Origin: Anseranas semipalmata
Taxonomy: Eukaryota > Chordata > Aves > Anseriformes > Anseranatidae
Direction of reading: 5' to 3'
Length of the DNA: 64,000 nucleotides
Assembly: GCA_013399115.1 (NCBI GenBank)
Contig: VXAA01001968.1
Span: 430,540-494,539, forward strand
In this document: positions 24,894-37,624 of the stretch, piece after piece
Position numbering within the stretch: the stretch's first letter is position 1
Layout: each line of letters opens with the position of its first letter
Notes under the pieces: model-generated
What the model saw: the letters and a program-made list of their open reading frames with translations, nothing else
What the model was told of the DNA's origin: nothing
The model's database searches: none
Translations under genes and position numbers: made by a program

Positions 24894-25438
24894 GGTTCAT
24901 CCCAATGGATAATTGGTAATTCTGATGACAAGGACCCAAAGGCATATTAGGATTTCTGGAAAACAGTGCAGAGGGGCCAACATAATTTTAGACAGATTTG
25001 GGACAGAGCGATGAAATCCATAACAGCCAGGAACAGAGTTAGCACCTATATTGATTGATGGACAGGACCTACTGGTTAAGTGAGGATTTCGTATTGCTTT
25101 GAGTTGACACCCATGGGGCTCTGGCATGGGCATTTCCAGTATGAATCTGCTTTCTAAACTCAGGGTATTAATTCTCCTTTTGGAAGAGGATCGATCTCTG
25201 TTTGGCACAGGAGTGACTGCCTCCATCTTTCTCTGAAAGCCTTGCAGAGATGGCCGCACCAGCTGCATGTGCTGGTCCAGGGATTAGGAAACCCAGGACA
25301 CTGAGTTGAGTAGTTCTCTGAGGCTGCAGACATTTAAATGCACATCTTTTGTCAACACAGAGAATGCCCTAATTGCCTGTACAGGCACTAGTCTGGGCCA
25401 AAGATACATTTCATCCCTCTTGCACCACAGTGCTAGCA

Positions 25439-25452
25439 AAAAAAAAAAAAAA
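25439..25452. repeat. Poly-A run
   Basis: A run of about 14 A bases shortly upstream of the purine microsatellite. Confidence 0.85.
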
Positions 25453-25496
25453 GCAAAATTTAAGGAGAAAAGATAGAGGGTTTCTAAAAAGAAAAA

Positions 25497-25735
25497 GGAA
25501 AGGAAAGGAAAGGAAAGGAAAGGAAAGGAAAGGAAAGGAAAGGAAAGGAAAGGAAAGGAAAGGAAAGGAAAGGAAAGGAAAGGAAAGGAAAGGAAAGGAA
25601 AGGAAAGGAAAGGAAAGGAAAGGAAAGGAAAGGAAAGGAAAGGAAAGGAANAAAAGAAAAGAAAAAAGAAAAGAAAAAAGAAAAGAAAAAAGAAAAGAAA
25701 AGAAAAGAAAAGAGAAAAGAAAAAAGAGAAAAAGA
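25497..25735. repeat. (GGAAA)n then (AAAAG)n purine microsatellite with an N
   Basis: About 31 perfect GGAAA pentamers run from 25497 to 25650. One undetermined base follows at 25651, then imperfect AAAAG/AAAAAAG units to about 25735. One strand is purely purine. The repeat yields artificial open frames on both strands (25373-25828 + and 25411-25854 -). The N falls exactly at the change of unit, which suggests a gap-filled or collapsed assembly join, so the true length is unknown. Confidence 0.95.
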
Positions 25736-28519
25736 CAACAATGTAACTGGAACATGGTGGCTAGTCCTCCCTTTCTGGGGCTGGCAATGTCAAACTCTGT
25801 TACCAGAACTGAATTAAACAGTCTTTGAATAAAACATGTGAACATCAGGAACACAGACTAAACCCTCATGTGAATGACTTTATCACTGGGCTACAAAACC
25901 AAGCCACTTCCACCCAGCTCTGGTCTCATGAATCTTGCATTACTGAGTGTAGCAACTCAACTTCTGTGTATATGTCCAAACAAAACCTGCATGCTATATA
26001 GACATGATTTGGGTAGTGAAAGAAGTACTGATTCCTTAAAGAAATGAAGTTGCCTTTTCTGATGTACAATAACCCTTCATACAGGACCCCAGCGTGTGCC
26101 TAGCCTTTCCTGTGTTATGTTTATTTCCTTTTCACAGTTCAGCTACAGTAAGGGGAAAGATTCACCCTTTCTGATTCTTCGTTCCCATCTTTGCTCAGAT
26201 TTGGTAATTCAATAATTAGTTTTAATTGGCATTTTCAATTAATCTGTTTCTCACAAGCATCAGACTCTCTATATGTGGCTCATTCAAGTGCTTCATACTG
26301 ACATAATATCCAAATAAACTCATCTAAACTCATGTCAGTCTGGCACAGACAGACTGCAGTTGGTGTATTTTAATAGTTCATTTTCGTGCAGGCATTTCTT
26401 ATAAAAAGAAATTGCAGAATGTTAAGCACCAACAGATAATGTTTAAAAGAGTGTGATATTCCATTTGGAATGTTCTGTTCCATATTGTATTGCTCTGTTG
26501 AACTAACAGACCCAGGAAACAACTCTTGGCTGTAACTTCAGTCTTTGTTTCCATATTGATGGGTTTTCAACTGTCTCATTCCTTTGTAATCCTAATCAAG
26601 AGCAACCTGATTATTTATTTATTTTATAGTGCCACCTGGAACATTACTCTTTTATCTCTGACTTCCTGGCACTGCAGGGAAATATCCAATTTTTAAAACT
26701 TAACCCTATTAGTGCTGGTAAAAATGTATATTATCCAATAGGACTTTTTGCATAGAAAATTTATGTACACATACATATATGCATACATATAATAATCTAC
26801 ATACATATATTTCCATAAAAATTAAATAAATAAATGGTTATTGTTGAATAACTCAGAAATGTTGGCTGCAAAATGTAAATAATCTCAACACATACACAAA
26901 CACACCCACACTGAAAACCTCAAAATCGAGAAGTAATTCACCCAAACATATACTAGTCCCAGCATGCAGTCTAAATATATAGGCATTGCCATTTTCCAAA
27001 TATTGTAGTATATTTCTCCTGTAGTTCTACATTCTTCTGTGCTCGTCTGTGGATTTCTGCAAGGTGCTGTAAGCAAATCTTAGACGGTATGCATTGTTAG
27101 GATAGGGAAATATTGTATGATATTAAAACCTATAAGAAATAGTCCATCAGTAAGAATGTTCTTTAAATACTCCTTTCATTTTTGCCTTTTGCCCTCCTCT
27201 TTTCCTCCTGCCCATTTAAAACATTTTGTTGAGAAACTTAAGAACATTAGAATTCCCCGAGCTAAGATAAAGAAACTGAAGGTCGGTGACTATAATAAGG
27301 GATCTAAAACATTTTAAAAGGAATGTAAACTTCCGTATTCCGGGTTGCAAGCAAGCTTCTGCCTTCTCTTCATACACAAGGTATGAGGAGGGACGATTCC
27401 CCTTGGTCAGCTTGTTTCTGTAGCTTTGATAATGTTTTTCTCACAAGCATCTGAGATTGACCGTAGTCATCAGGATAGTGCCAATGCACATCACAGGAGC
27501 CATCTATCAAGGTATATCCTACAGGTCTCATAATATGAGACTACCTTATCACATGCAAAGCAGTTAAAGTTCATGCATTTTTCTTCTTCTTTGCAGCATA
27601 AGATGTCCTTTGAATTCTCACATATCTGATGAGATTCAATCTGGAAACTTCTGAAAGATGGATCATCTCTAATTTCTGAGAGCTCTGGAACCCCTCCTGT
27701 ATTTCACTAATAATAAAGACTGTATAACTGAAAAATATTGCTTAGGAAGGAATTTACTTGTTTCTGTTGCCATTTTCTATAACCAGTTCATTGTGCTCTA
27801 AACCCTTTTGCTGCAAACACTAAAAAGAGAGGCTGCTCCTCTGGCAGTTCTCTCTGCTCCATCAGATTTTAGCCTGTGTACAGCTTTGGCATGCTGTAAA
27901 ACGGCATGAGGCCAGGCAAAGAAGCCTACTGCTGCAGCAAACCTCAGCTGCCAAAAACTCCAAGTGGGAACCAGTCCTGTGGAGCAGACGGACATTGGTA
28001 ATGTCAGCCATACAATGGCTGGCTCTCCAAGAGTCACATCCCCAAGAGCTGTGGAAGGGACCGTGGCAGTAAGAGGAAGCTGTGAGCACAAATAAATCAA
28101 GGAACAAAACCTGGCTGCAGCCCATGTGCGTGGATGGGTGTCTGAATTAGCGTGGAAGCAGCTGCGGTGGGATGGAATGGCAGCAGCACCAGTGGTAGCT
28201 TCAGCCTTTAAACGATACAGCTCTGATTATACTGTTTCGGAAGCATAGGTTGCAACTTTCACATGCTATTTTCCAATCATTTCTCAAGAGCACATCTCCT
28301 TCCCCTTTTAACAGCCCCAAAGATGGCCTTTCCACCCCTACATGGCCTTTGCTCTAAACATCCTGTCCTTTGACTATAATGTTTAGAGAATTTCTGCAAT
28401 CATACTCCATTTCTGTGAAAACTAATAACAGGATCAGATGCAGGTTGCTGTTATGTAAAACCTGCAGTTCTACATTGCAGGACTCCATTATTCACCAAAC
28501 TTTAAGGAGAGTGGGGAGA

Positions 28520-28568
28520 AGGAAAAGAAAAAAAGAAAAAAGAAAAAGAAAAAGAAAAAAAGAAAAAA
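28520..28568. repeat. (AAAAAG)n tract
   Basis: Imperfect AAAAG/AAAAAG units producing a lysine-rich shadow frame. Confidence 0.9.
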
Positions 28569-28750
28569 GTGTACAGAAAGACCTAAAATTCTCTGTATTT
28601 GTTTTGCCATAAACTTCAAATACAAAAGCATTGAGTTCATTTCTGTAAAGATTCCTTGGCCTTTAATCTTTATGTTTGTTTTACCCAGGCTGATCACTTT
28701 TACATGGAAGAATAGGTGGGAAGTATCCTGGTTTAACTGAAAAATTTTAT

Positions 28751-28786
28751 ATTTGTTTGTTTTTTTTTGTTGTTGTTGTTGTTTTT
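28751..28786. repeat. (TTTG)n / (GTT)n tract
   Basis: TTTG units, a run of T, then five GTT units. Confidence 0.85.
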
Positions 28787-29197
28787 AAATATAACTCTTG
28801 AAAAAAATCAAGCAGTTTGACCTTCATTCTTTCAGAAATGTGCTCCAAAGCTTTATTCTTGCAAATATGTAAATTGTTTCTTTTATTCCTCAGAGTACAG
28901 TGCACAAAAGGAAATTCTCTGTGTGAGGAAGATACAAAGGGCCAGACCCTCATCATTCACTTTAAAGAGTTCATCAAATGTAGTCCCCTGAAAGTGTGAG
29001 CTATGGTTCAGATGTAGGAGTGAACTATTGTGGCTTAATGAGTGGCTGCTCATCAGGTAAGCTGTAGTAGCTCACCTTTAGGAACATTTTTGTACTTTCA
29101 CAAATGCAAAATAAGACACACAAGCTTAAACCTCTGTTACTGACTCTTGGGGTTAATGCGTTTTGTTTCCTCTGTGTTAAGATCGTGCACTCAGTCA

Positions 29198-29229
29198 ATT
29201 ACCACAGTACAGCTGATTACCACAGTACA
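29198..29229. repeat. Short tandem duplication, 14-bp core
   Basis: ATTACCACAGTACA (or with one extra base) occurs twice with an 18-base period. Confidence 0.85.
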
Positions 29230-32200
29230 ACTCTGATTTGTCAGAGTTGATGACTTGTGAGGTTCCCTGGCATAAAAGAACAGTGTCACAGCTTCCCTAT
29301 GAGACCCCTGGAGAATACTGAGGAGTGATGAATGAAATGTTCACACATACATGGGTTTCATCTGATCTGACTCCAGTCTCTGTGGAGGTCTACATCTGAA
29401 CCAGCTGTTTAAGCTCCTCACTGCAGTCAATGAAGATCTTATCAACAGAGTTAAAAGAGCTTGATGTCTCAATTCAATTCCCATGCATAGGTATCTACAG
29501 CATTTGAGTTGCCACAGGGTATGTCAAGTATCTTCAGGGGTGACAGATGTGATCCAGCCATGCTCCCGTGTGTTTGTGCCTTCTGTAGTGGCACATGAGG
29601 ATCAGGTAGTGATCTCAAGAAACAATATATGTCTACATGTGGGCAAGTGAATGAAGCTCTGTTGTGCACTTATCTCACCAAATGAAGGGATCTGTTTTTC
29701 CTGCATATCCACGACTGTCTACTGCCGGAGACAGGTCTGGACTAGGGGGATCTTTGAATGGACTACATGCAACATTTCCCATGTTTGTATTAAAACAGCA
29801 ACAGAAATTATTTTAAGGCTGTTGTTACAAGTCACAATTTCCTATATATCTCTGTAACAACAGGTTTATTGGGAAAGGTGTCTCAGGCAAGGATCTACTG
29901 TTCAGAAGAAGACCATGCCAGGAGCAGAGACAGTAAAGCATCAGCTTAGTAGGGTTTGAGTTGTGGAATGGGCTGTAGTTGAGGTGACTGATGAACTTTT
30001 CTGATACACATAGTCTAAATTCTCATACTCTATCAAGTATTTATTCAAGAATAAGACTTGGAAACTTAAATTTACTGTTCTGGGTGTTAAAGGGTCATTA
30101 CATGTATAGAGAAGAGCTACTTCTCTTCCAAAATTTGTCCCGATTCCTGCCATGGTCCTATCATGAGACCCATAATGCTATCTTCCCACTTTACTACTAC
30201 ACCACCTGCTCATTATTGTGCAAGTTGCTACTACCCACTTCCTCACCCAGAATTGGAAGTCACTGTTGGATCATCTACAGCACAGGACAAATGTGCATAC
30301 AAGGGAGCAGAGCAGCCTCTCTGACAGAACAACTTACTGTGCCAGCTGCTCACTGGTAAATATTAATATTCACTGTCTTACTCTATGGGGTGTGCAAGGT
30401 AGCTTATTGCTTTCTCATATGTTATTCATGCCTACAGTTAGCAGGGAGCAGCTGTCACAGGGTAACCTTGTTCTGTAAAGCATCATATTAGAACTGGTTC
30501 CTGCATTGGGCCTGCACATATTCAGAATTATTGCTTCCTGGAAGTAGGTGTTTTCTTCCTACTCCCCTTGAGTTATTAACAAAACACCTAAAATCAGTAC
30601 AATTCTGGGGACTTCTTTTCTTTTTTTTTTTTTCCTATCCTGTTTGGAAATGAAGAAATCAAAAACAATTTAATTTCAGAAGATGATTCACAATTCTCAT
30701 TCTGGACAATCCCCAACCCCCCAAACATTTCACGCATTTCCTTGCTTTCATTTAACATAATGAAAATTTCTAGTCAGGTTTCCTAAGAATATGAAGCTCA
30801 GGAGGTTATTCTTCCCCTACATTTCTGGTCCACTTTCTAGGCAATTTGACAGCAATTTAGAGGGAAAGCCTGAAGCTCAACCACATTATTGAACACTAGA
30901 AAATCTGCCAAGTAGAGTTTCACAGAAACAAGGAATTGTAAGTTTAACTGCTCACAAGGCTGGTAGCTGTTTTCTGCACTCCAGAGAGTACAATGGACTC
31001 AACACTGAAATATGGTTGATTTTCTCTGGAAAAGTTATTTGTGTGGCTTTTTAACAGGGTAAGCTGGTTCTTAAAGACAGTTCAGATTTCTTGATGAAAG
31101 AAATAATGTCCAAAGGTATGAAGTGGACTATCTCAGAAAAGATTGTGATTAACTATAAAGACCAGGCACAGCTTGGGAAAGAGTAAAGTTTCTCTTGATG
31201 TTCAGGCATATGACAAGTGTGAATAGTATTTTTTTTTTAACTAGCTGCTTTGAAAAATTAAGCAAAACATGATTTAATCTGTTGGTTTTTTTCTTTGTTT
31301 TCTTAGCAAACTGGAAAGCATCTTGAACAGTTATTTTTTCCAGTTGAAGTTAAATATTTTCTCTTCTTTCAGCATATTTTAAAAATTAATGTCAATACAT
31401 ATTCAGACAAAATCATTTTGAAATACTAATGAAAATGTTTCAGTCAAAAATGTCAAAATAAAGAGTTTTTTTTTTATTTCCTTTTTCTTTGATGACACTT
31501 GAATGAAAAGAAAACTAGGAAATGAACTCTGCCTTTTTAGCTGTTGTATTATTGGTTGACACAAGATTTGACTGACAAATAAAAAATAATGTGGCTGACT
31601 CTACATGCACCCTTACAAAACTCATGTGAGGAGCACCCTCACCTGGTAAGAGGGGTCAGGTTCTTCTTGAGCAAATAGAAATATCTATAGAACAGATACC
31701 TACTTTCTGAGGCCATGTTAAACTGCCTTTCTAAATGAAGAAAAATAGGAAGCGATTCATCTGACATATTTTAAGAGTCTACTTTAGAAGCTTTTTATCA
31801 TAAAATAGATATCAAGAATGTGAAGAAAATCATTCCCTAACTATTTAGGTTTGATTCAATTATCCATCTATTAGGAAATGCCACCATTTGAGATACTTTA
31901 TGGAATCTCACATGGTGTCTGTGTGAGATCAAGATTGCTCCAGAAGTGTACAAGTTTCCTGTGTGCCCCATTTCATATTGCAGGCTGATGTATCAGATAC
32001 CTTATGCCATCTTACACAGCACCAGGCATTAGAAACAGGTGTGGGCATATAACATCTGACATCTGCATGGGCAGCAGAAACAAACACCTCTTTCCTATCA
32101 TTCGTTAAAAAGGCCCCTGAGGATGACATTCCCCAAAACACGCTATAGTTAGGTGGGAAAGAATCCAACCAACATGTCTGAGAAAATGATTCTGGGGGGA

Positions 32201-32823
32201 GCAGAACAGAACTTAAACAGAACAGAGACTTATGCCTTAAAGAATAGTTCTCAAGGATCACAAGAAAATATCATGTTAATGTGAAGAATTTCTTACAGAG
32301 GGAAGAAATGTAACTGAATCCTTAAGCAAATAAAATCTCAGCAGCTTTAGTTATTTAGTTTGTTTGCTGGTGAGTTGACCTACAGCTTAAGAGTGTCGAC
32401 ACACACTTTCTATGCTCAAAGGCAATATTAAGGTGAAATAACATATCTTTATAACCTGATATTTAGATTTGAAGTGAGTGTGACAGGGAGAAACAAAACT
32501 GAAAGCCTCAAAGGAACAATATAGCTTGTTTCCAAAAATATTGATTGATGCTTTGCCTTTTGAAATCAGCTCGGTCCAGTCAGTTAGGTGTCTAGATGAG
32601 CTGAAGGAGCGTGCACTGTTTTGACAGAAAGGCAAACAGATACATCAGTTTAAATTTAACAATCCCTCTATTCAAGTTCCATTCCAAAGCTTTCTTATGC
32701 CATTGACCTGACATTAGATCAATAACATTATGACATTTTATGGCACAACAGTGACATAACAAAAAATATTGACTAAAACCCCAAAAGGATGGAAAATGCC
32801 AAAGAGCATATATTACATGGTTC

Positions 32824-32847
32824 TGTTGTTGTTGTTGTTGTTGTTTT
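32824..32847. repeat. (GTT)n microsatellite
   Basis: Eight GTT units in a near-perfect run. Confidence 0.9.
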
Positions 32848-32917
32848 AAAGTGATGGTCTCTTACACATTAAAGATGTTAACTTGCTTCATATTTGGTGT
32901 ATCACTTTATTCAAAGA

Positions 32918-33376
32918 GAGACATGGACATACTGGAAAGAGTCCAGTGGAGGGCCAGCAAGATGATCAAGGGACCGGAGCACCTCTCCTATGAGGAGAGG
33001 CTGAGAGAGCTGGGACCGTTCAGCCTGGAGAAGAGGAGGCTCAGGAGATATCTTATCAATGTCTATAAATACCTGAAGGGAGGGTGTAAAGAAGACAGAG
33101 TCATGCTCTTTTCAGTGGTGCTAGGACAAGAGATAATGGACACGAACCAGAACACAAGACGTTCCCTCTGATCATCACGAAGCACTGCCGTGCTGTGTGG
33201 GTGATGGAGAGTACTGGCACAGGTTGCCCAGAGGTCCAGAGATCTCCTCCTTGGAGGTCTTTAAAAGCTGCCTGGATGTGGTCTTGGGCACCCTGCTTTA
33301 GGTGTCCCTGCCTGAGCAGGGGGGTTGGACCAGATGACTTCCACAGGTCCCTTCCAACCTTAACCATTCTGTGATT
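32918..33376 (+). mobile_element. CR1 LINE, 5'-truncated copy 4
   Basis: CR1 similarity begins abruptly at GAGACATGGACATACTGG (32918) and runs to the 3' end at ACCATTCTGTGATTT (33376). Translated landmarks are [27 protein letters not shown], and [10 protein letters not shown], all from the C-terminal tail of the reverse transcriptase. After about 33170 the frame is lost, although TCTTTAAAAGCTGCCTGGATG still matches the usual end of ORF2. The 3' UTR has the CCTGAGCAGGGGGGTTGGAC signature. The 5' break is at the same element base as copy 8 at 46603. Only one degenerate octamer of tail remains. Confidence 0.9.
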
Positions 33377-36300
33377 TAGCAGTTACTGAAATTGTATGAA
33401 GTGTATCATTTCTCCCTGAAGACTCTTGGACTGAACCTAAAGACGGCCAGTTAGTTTAACTCATTTCTTTATGTCTGAATGTAGTCATTGAAAGATATTT
33501 GTTCTGCTTGATTGTTTCTACTTCAGTCCCATTTTCATCTTTCTATTATTTCTGTATGAGAAACAGTATTATTACAATTTTCCTTGAAGTGTAGCTGAAT
33601 ACACACTCTATGCATAAAACTAAATCTTTATGAACAATGACCAAATATATGTTAAAATGTTATATTTTAACAGTACTCTCAAAGTCTAAATGGGGAAAAA
33701 ATAACTTCATTTGAAGACTGACTCTTAAAATACCCTCTGCTTGAGGCAGCTTAAACTAATGTAAATTTAGAAAGTATAAGAAATAAACTTTGTAAGATAC
33801 AACACCTGACACAATATAACTGAAATGCAGGAAAGCATTGTTTTTTGATGCTGAGAAAGCATAATATTAACACAGATTATATCTGGTGGACTCAACAAAT
33901 AGATTTCTGTTACCCTGTAGTTTTCAATCTGCTCTGAATACATACAAATTAACTGGGCTAGGGATAGGAAAAAAAGTGTTCTGTATTCTGATTCTGTATA
34001 TCCACCTGGGCACCATTTCTCCTACTGGAACCACATTGACCAATGGCCAGGAGTTAGTGCTAACCTCGGTATCCATGTACTGCGTTCCCTTCTGCATTGC
34101 AGATGTTCCCTAAGTGTTTGGCTCTTTCCTCAGCTGATGTAACAGTCAGACTAGAGTGCAGTCAGGGGATCTTGGCTGACCTACAGTTGAGTCTGAGGTA
34201 GTAAGTGTTGTGCATATCTTAGGTGTCCTTCTAACTCAAGTTCAGAAGAACTAAGGGCTTGATTCGGATGCTCCCGCACAGACATCTCATGCCATTTTGG
34301 ACTCTGTAGGAGATTGTGTGTAGCCTTCAACTGCTGCTCCCAAAGTGCATGGGTATCTGTTGTAGATCATCTTTCATACTTGCCAGCTCCATAGGGGTGA
34401 CTCAGGTACCCTACAGTATCCCACAGAAAGGCTTCGTTTATAGCTGCAGTTGGATAGTTTCTGTTTAATTGTAACTTTCTAGACCAAGTTGTTGCTTTTA
34501 GCTCTGGAACATGCTGTGTTCAAATCCCAGTGGTTTAACTAAACAGTATTTATCAGTCTTGGATACTAAATGAACAGTTCTTCAATTAGTATAATCAGAT
34601 TAGCTTCATTGGCTTCCATGGAACAATGCCAAATCGCAACAACTCAGGATCTGATCTATTGGTAACTGATAATGGAAATGCCTTGAAAGTCAGAGATACA
34701 ACTGTATCGATATCAAGCTAAAAAGAGATGGACTCTGCAAACAAGTGCCCATGCTGGACAGAAGAACACACAACCTTTGACTTTGGCTAATGTTTTGCTT
34801 TCAGCCATCTGGGCAGAAGGCTCTCTCAATGTACCACATAATTTAAATTAATCCAGTCTCACTTTACAGGCAAATCCCTACGACAATTACAGTAGTAGAG
34901 CTGTGGACACGTTCAAAATCCCATAGGGTATTTGGGACAGACACACAGAATGACCTCACACACTTCACCAGAGGATTTCAAGACAGCAAATGTGTAATAA
35001 AGGCATATACTTCATTCCTCTTCAGCACCATTTGGCATCTTTAATGTAGATGTCACACAGAACTACTTGCAAAACCAGTAAAAGAGTTGCATTTATATCA
35101 ATCACCCAAAGTTACTGATGCTGGATTTTAAAAGCAGGATCAGATAAGACAGCAAAATTTTTCCTTGAATCAAAGACGCTTTCACCCTGTTTCTGAATGC
35201 TTGCATATGATCATATTCTTACACTTGACTGGACACAATGAAAATAAAAAAATTAAAAGTGCTTGTAGTAAGAAAAGACAGAAACACCATCATTTGAAGA
35301 TATTCAACCTGAAGGAACCTTTTGCTGTTTCAGGAACTTAAGTTCGGCATCCTAGGAAATTGTTAAGAAATATGGATCATCTGTAGGTATATGGGGAAAA
35401 AACACAAGCATTTGATGACATCTCAGAAAAAAAATTAGTGGCAGACTGTGGATTATAGTCGACTATTTCAGTATTCTTGCTTATTCATTAACCTTAAGGA
35501 ACTATTACTACAGATAATCATTGTAGGCATTGGTGTCCAGAAACCAGTGAAGTGAACACAGGAACAACAGAGTAACTTGAAATTACAGTTATTAAAGAAG
35601 TCACTCAGGAAGGTTTTAACAAGAACTGATTTAGCTTTCCTTGTCTCTTGAAATAGTCTTTTCTTTTGTTTTTCTCTTTTATGAAACATTACTCATTTGC
35701 AAATAAAACATCATCCCCAAATTATCAGAAAGGGATTAGCTTGCTGATTAACAAGCTGACACTACTCACAAGAGTAGTTTTCAGAAGCTTCATTAAAAAA
35801 AATAAAATAAAATAAAATAAAATAAAATAAAATAAAATGGATCATATTGAAATTTTAGAAGATTTATCAAGATAGAAGAGATGTTTCAAGTGCTTCACAG
35901 CTCATCCTATACATATTCAGGATTCAATGATTCAACTGAGCTTCTGACTTTGCCATTTGTGTGCTGGGAGTAGAGCAGAGGAGGGAAAATGCAACACTCA
36001 GAAAACAAAAAAACAACCTTCTAATATGAAGATTAAAGGTTTCATTGTTTGGCGGGTAGGACTTCTGCTGGTACAAATCACAATAACTCCATTAAATAAA
36101 CCTTTCAGTGACCCCTGTTGCTCCCTCATACCTACTAACTGTTTCTGGAATGGTCAAGTTGTGTTCATATCAACTTTCTTGGTTGATGGGTTTTTCCATT
36201 CCTATAACAATCTCTTCATGCAAAAAATATGTTTTTGTGCTGCTGCTGAGGGTTTGTTTTCCTTCTGTAGCTCAGTTTCTCCTAACCTATGCTATTAGTT

Positions 36301-37489
36301 TTTGTTTTTAAGCTGGTAGTTTGGCACAGTGAATAATGCCATTGCACATAAATAAAATCCATGCATAATGGAACAAGCTATTGGCTCTGGCTGTATGAAA
36401 CAAAGGTCTGAAAGCACAAAGTTAAGATTCTGCATTGCAGAATTCTCAGCATTTTTACTGATGAAATACAATGCTGACTCGTAAGTTGGAAAGAGACGTG
36501 GCCTAACATGCAGGTCATGTAGCAGGGGAATACTACACTGCATGGACAGAGAGATGAACACAGACCTAGTGAGTGCTACTGGAAGCTACTGTATGAAAAC
36601 TATTCCTTGTTTTTGTACATAGATGAAGACTTGGATTAGAACAGGGTACAACACAATGCTGTCTACCCAAGTTAATTTTCAGAATTCAGTGTTGCAGCAG
36701 AGAGATTTTTTTTTCTGTAGTGACATTGACTGCCTGCATTTTTCCATTTGTCTTTGCACATTTGACTTCTCTTTCTTACATGTAGTGCTTTTCTCCATGT
36801 TTGGCTGAACTTCACTTGCTGTGTCTCCTGTCTGTGAGTTCGACCAGTGACACCGGTCTGACAGAAAGTAGAGCTCATTCAGCAAATGGGCAAGCTCTGA
36901 GTAAGGACACAAGGAATCATACTATGTGATGAATTTATAATACCACCGATGAGATTTGAGAGTGAGCAGAGGAGCTGAGTCAGACCTCTTTTAGGATCAC
37001 CAGCTGTGTTGCCAATGACCGGAGGGAACACAGAAGATGTTATAGCTTCCAGTTGCCAATTCCTTCTCCTTTGCAAAAGCTTATATATACACTTGTGGCT
37101 CTCAGAACAACAGGAAAACACAGGTATTTAGCTGATGCAAAGAAATGTCATTTAAACTACAAAAGGATGTGATTGTTGTACAGCTTCATTTATCTAATGC
37201 ACGAAATAAAGCAAACTAAACATATAACCTGCATTCACTAGTTTCTAACTTAAGTACAATTCCATAACTGTCCTCCCCCTGATTGCCTAACTCACAGAAC
37301 TCCTTAAATCTTTCAATAACAGAGCAATTTGTCACATTGTGTTTGTATAGTTATGCACAGGCACACACTCAAGTTGTGGCCGGTGCACACTGGCAGGACT
37401 GGCAGGAGCAGCACACTGAGCATACCAAACACTGTGACACATGTCAGACAGTGTGGCACCATGCCTGGGGAGGGGAGTAAAGAGTTCTG
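33377..37489. other. Unique DNA, no gene recognised
   Basis: About 4.1 kb of AT-rich sequence with one pentamer microsatellite. Several frames of 60-113 codons (for example 35957-36298 +) have no recognisable domain. Confidence 0.6.
35794..35838. repeat. (AAAAT)n microsatellite
   Basis: A short A run followed by about eight perfect AAAAT pentamers. Confidence 0.95.
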
Positions 37490-37624
37490 CTGCTCCCTGG
37501 ATTCCAGGTTGGATGGGGCTTTGAACAACCTGCTATAGTGGAAAGTGTCCCTGCCCATGGCAGGGGGGTTGGAATTTGATGGTCTTTAAGGTCCCTTCCA
37601 ACCCAAACCATTCTATGATTCCAT
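37490..37624 (+). mobile_element. CR1 LINE 3' end, copy 5 (short)
   Basis: Only the last 130 or so bases of a CR1 are present. CAGGTTGGATGGGGCTTTGA corresponds to the very end of ORF2, then CCTGCCCATGGCAGGGGGGT and GGTCCCTTCCAACCC belong to the 3' UTR, and it finishes with ATTCTATGATTCCATGAT. The 5' boundary is uncertain by about 10 bases. The 3' UTR type groups it with copies 4, 6 and 11. Confidence 0.9.

Larger units (their letters stand above)
24894..32917. other. Unique DNA with simple repeats, no gene recognised
   Basis: About 8 kb with a long purine microsatellite, two smaller low-complexity tracts and otherwise unrecognised sequence. A GC-richer patch at about 27798-28170 carries two overlapping minus-strand frames (100 and 87 codons) with no recognisable domain. 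Confidence 0.6.

Noticed and set aside
25373..25854. Frames of 147-151 codons on both strands
   Set aside because: They are translations of the GGAAA/AAAAG microsatellite (Lys-Glu-Arg-Lys-Gly and Phe-Leu-Ser-Phe-Pro periods) and contain an N.
34518..34528. GTTCAAATCCC resembling a tRNA T-loop
   Set aside because: No A-box, acceptor pairing or anticodon stem could be found at the right distance upstream.
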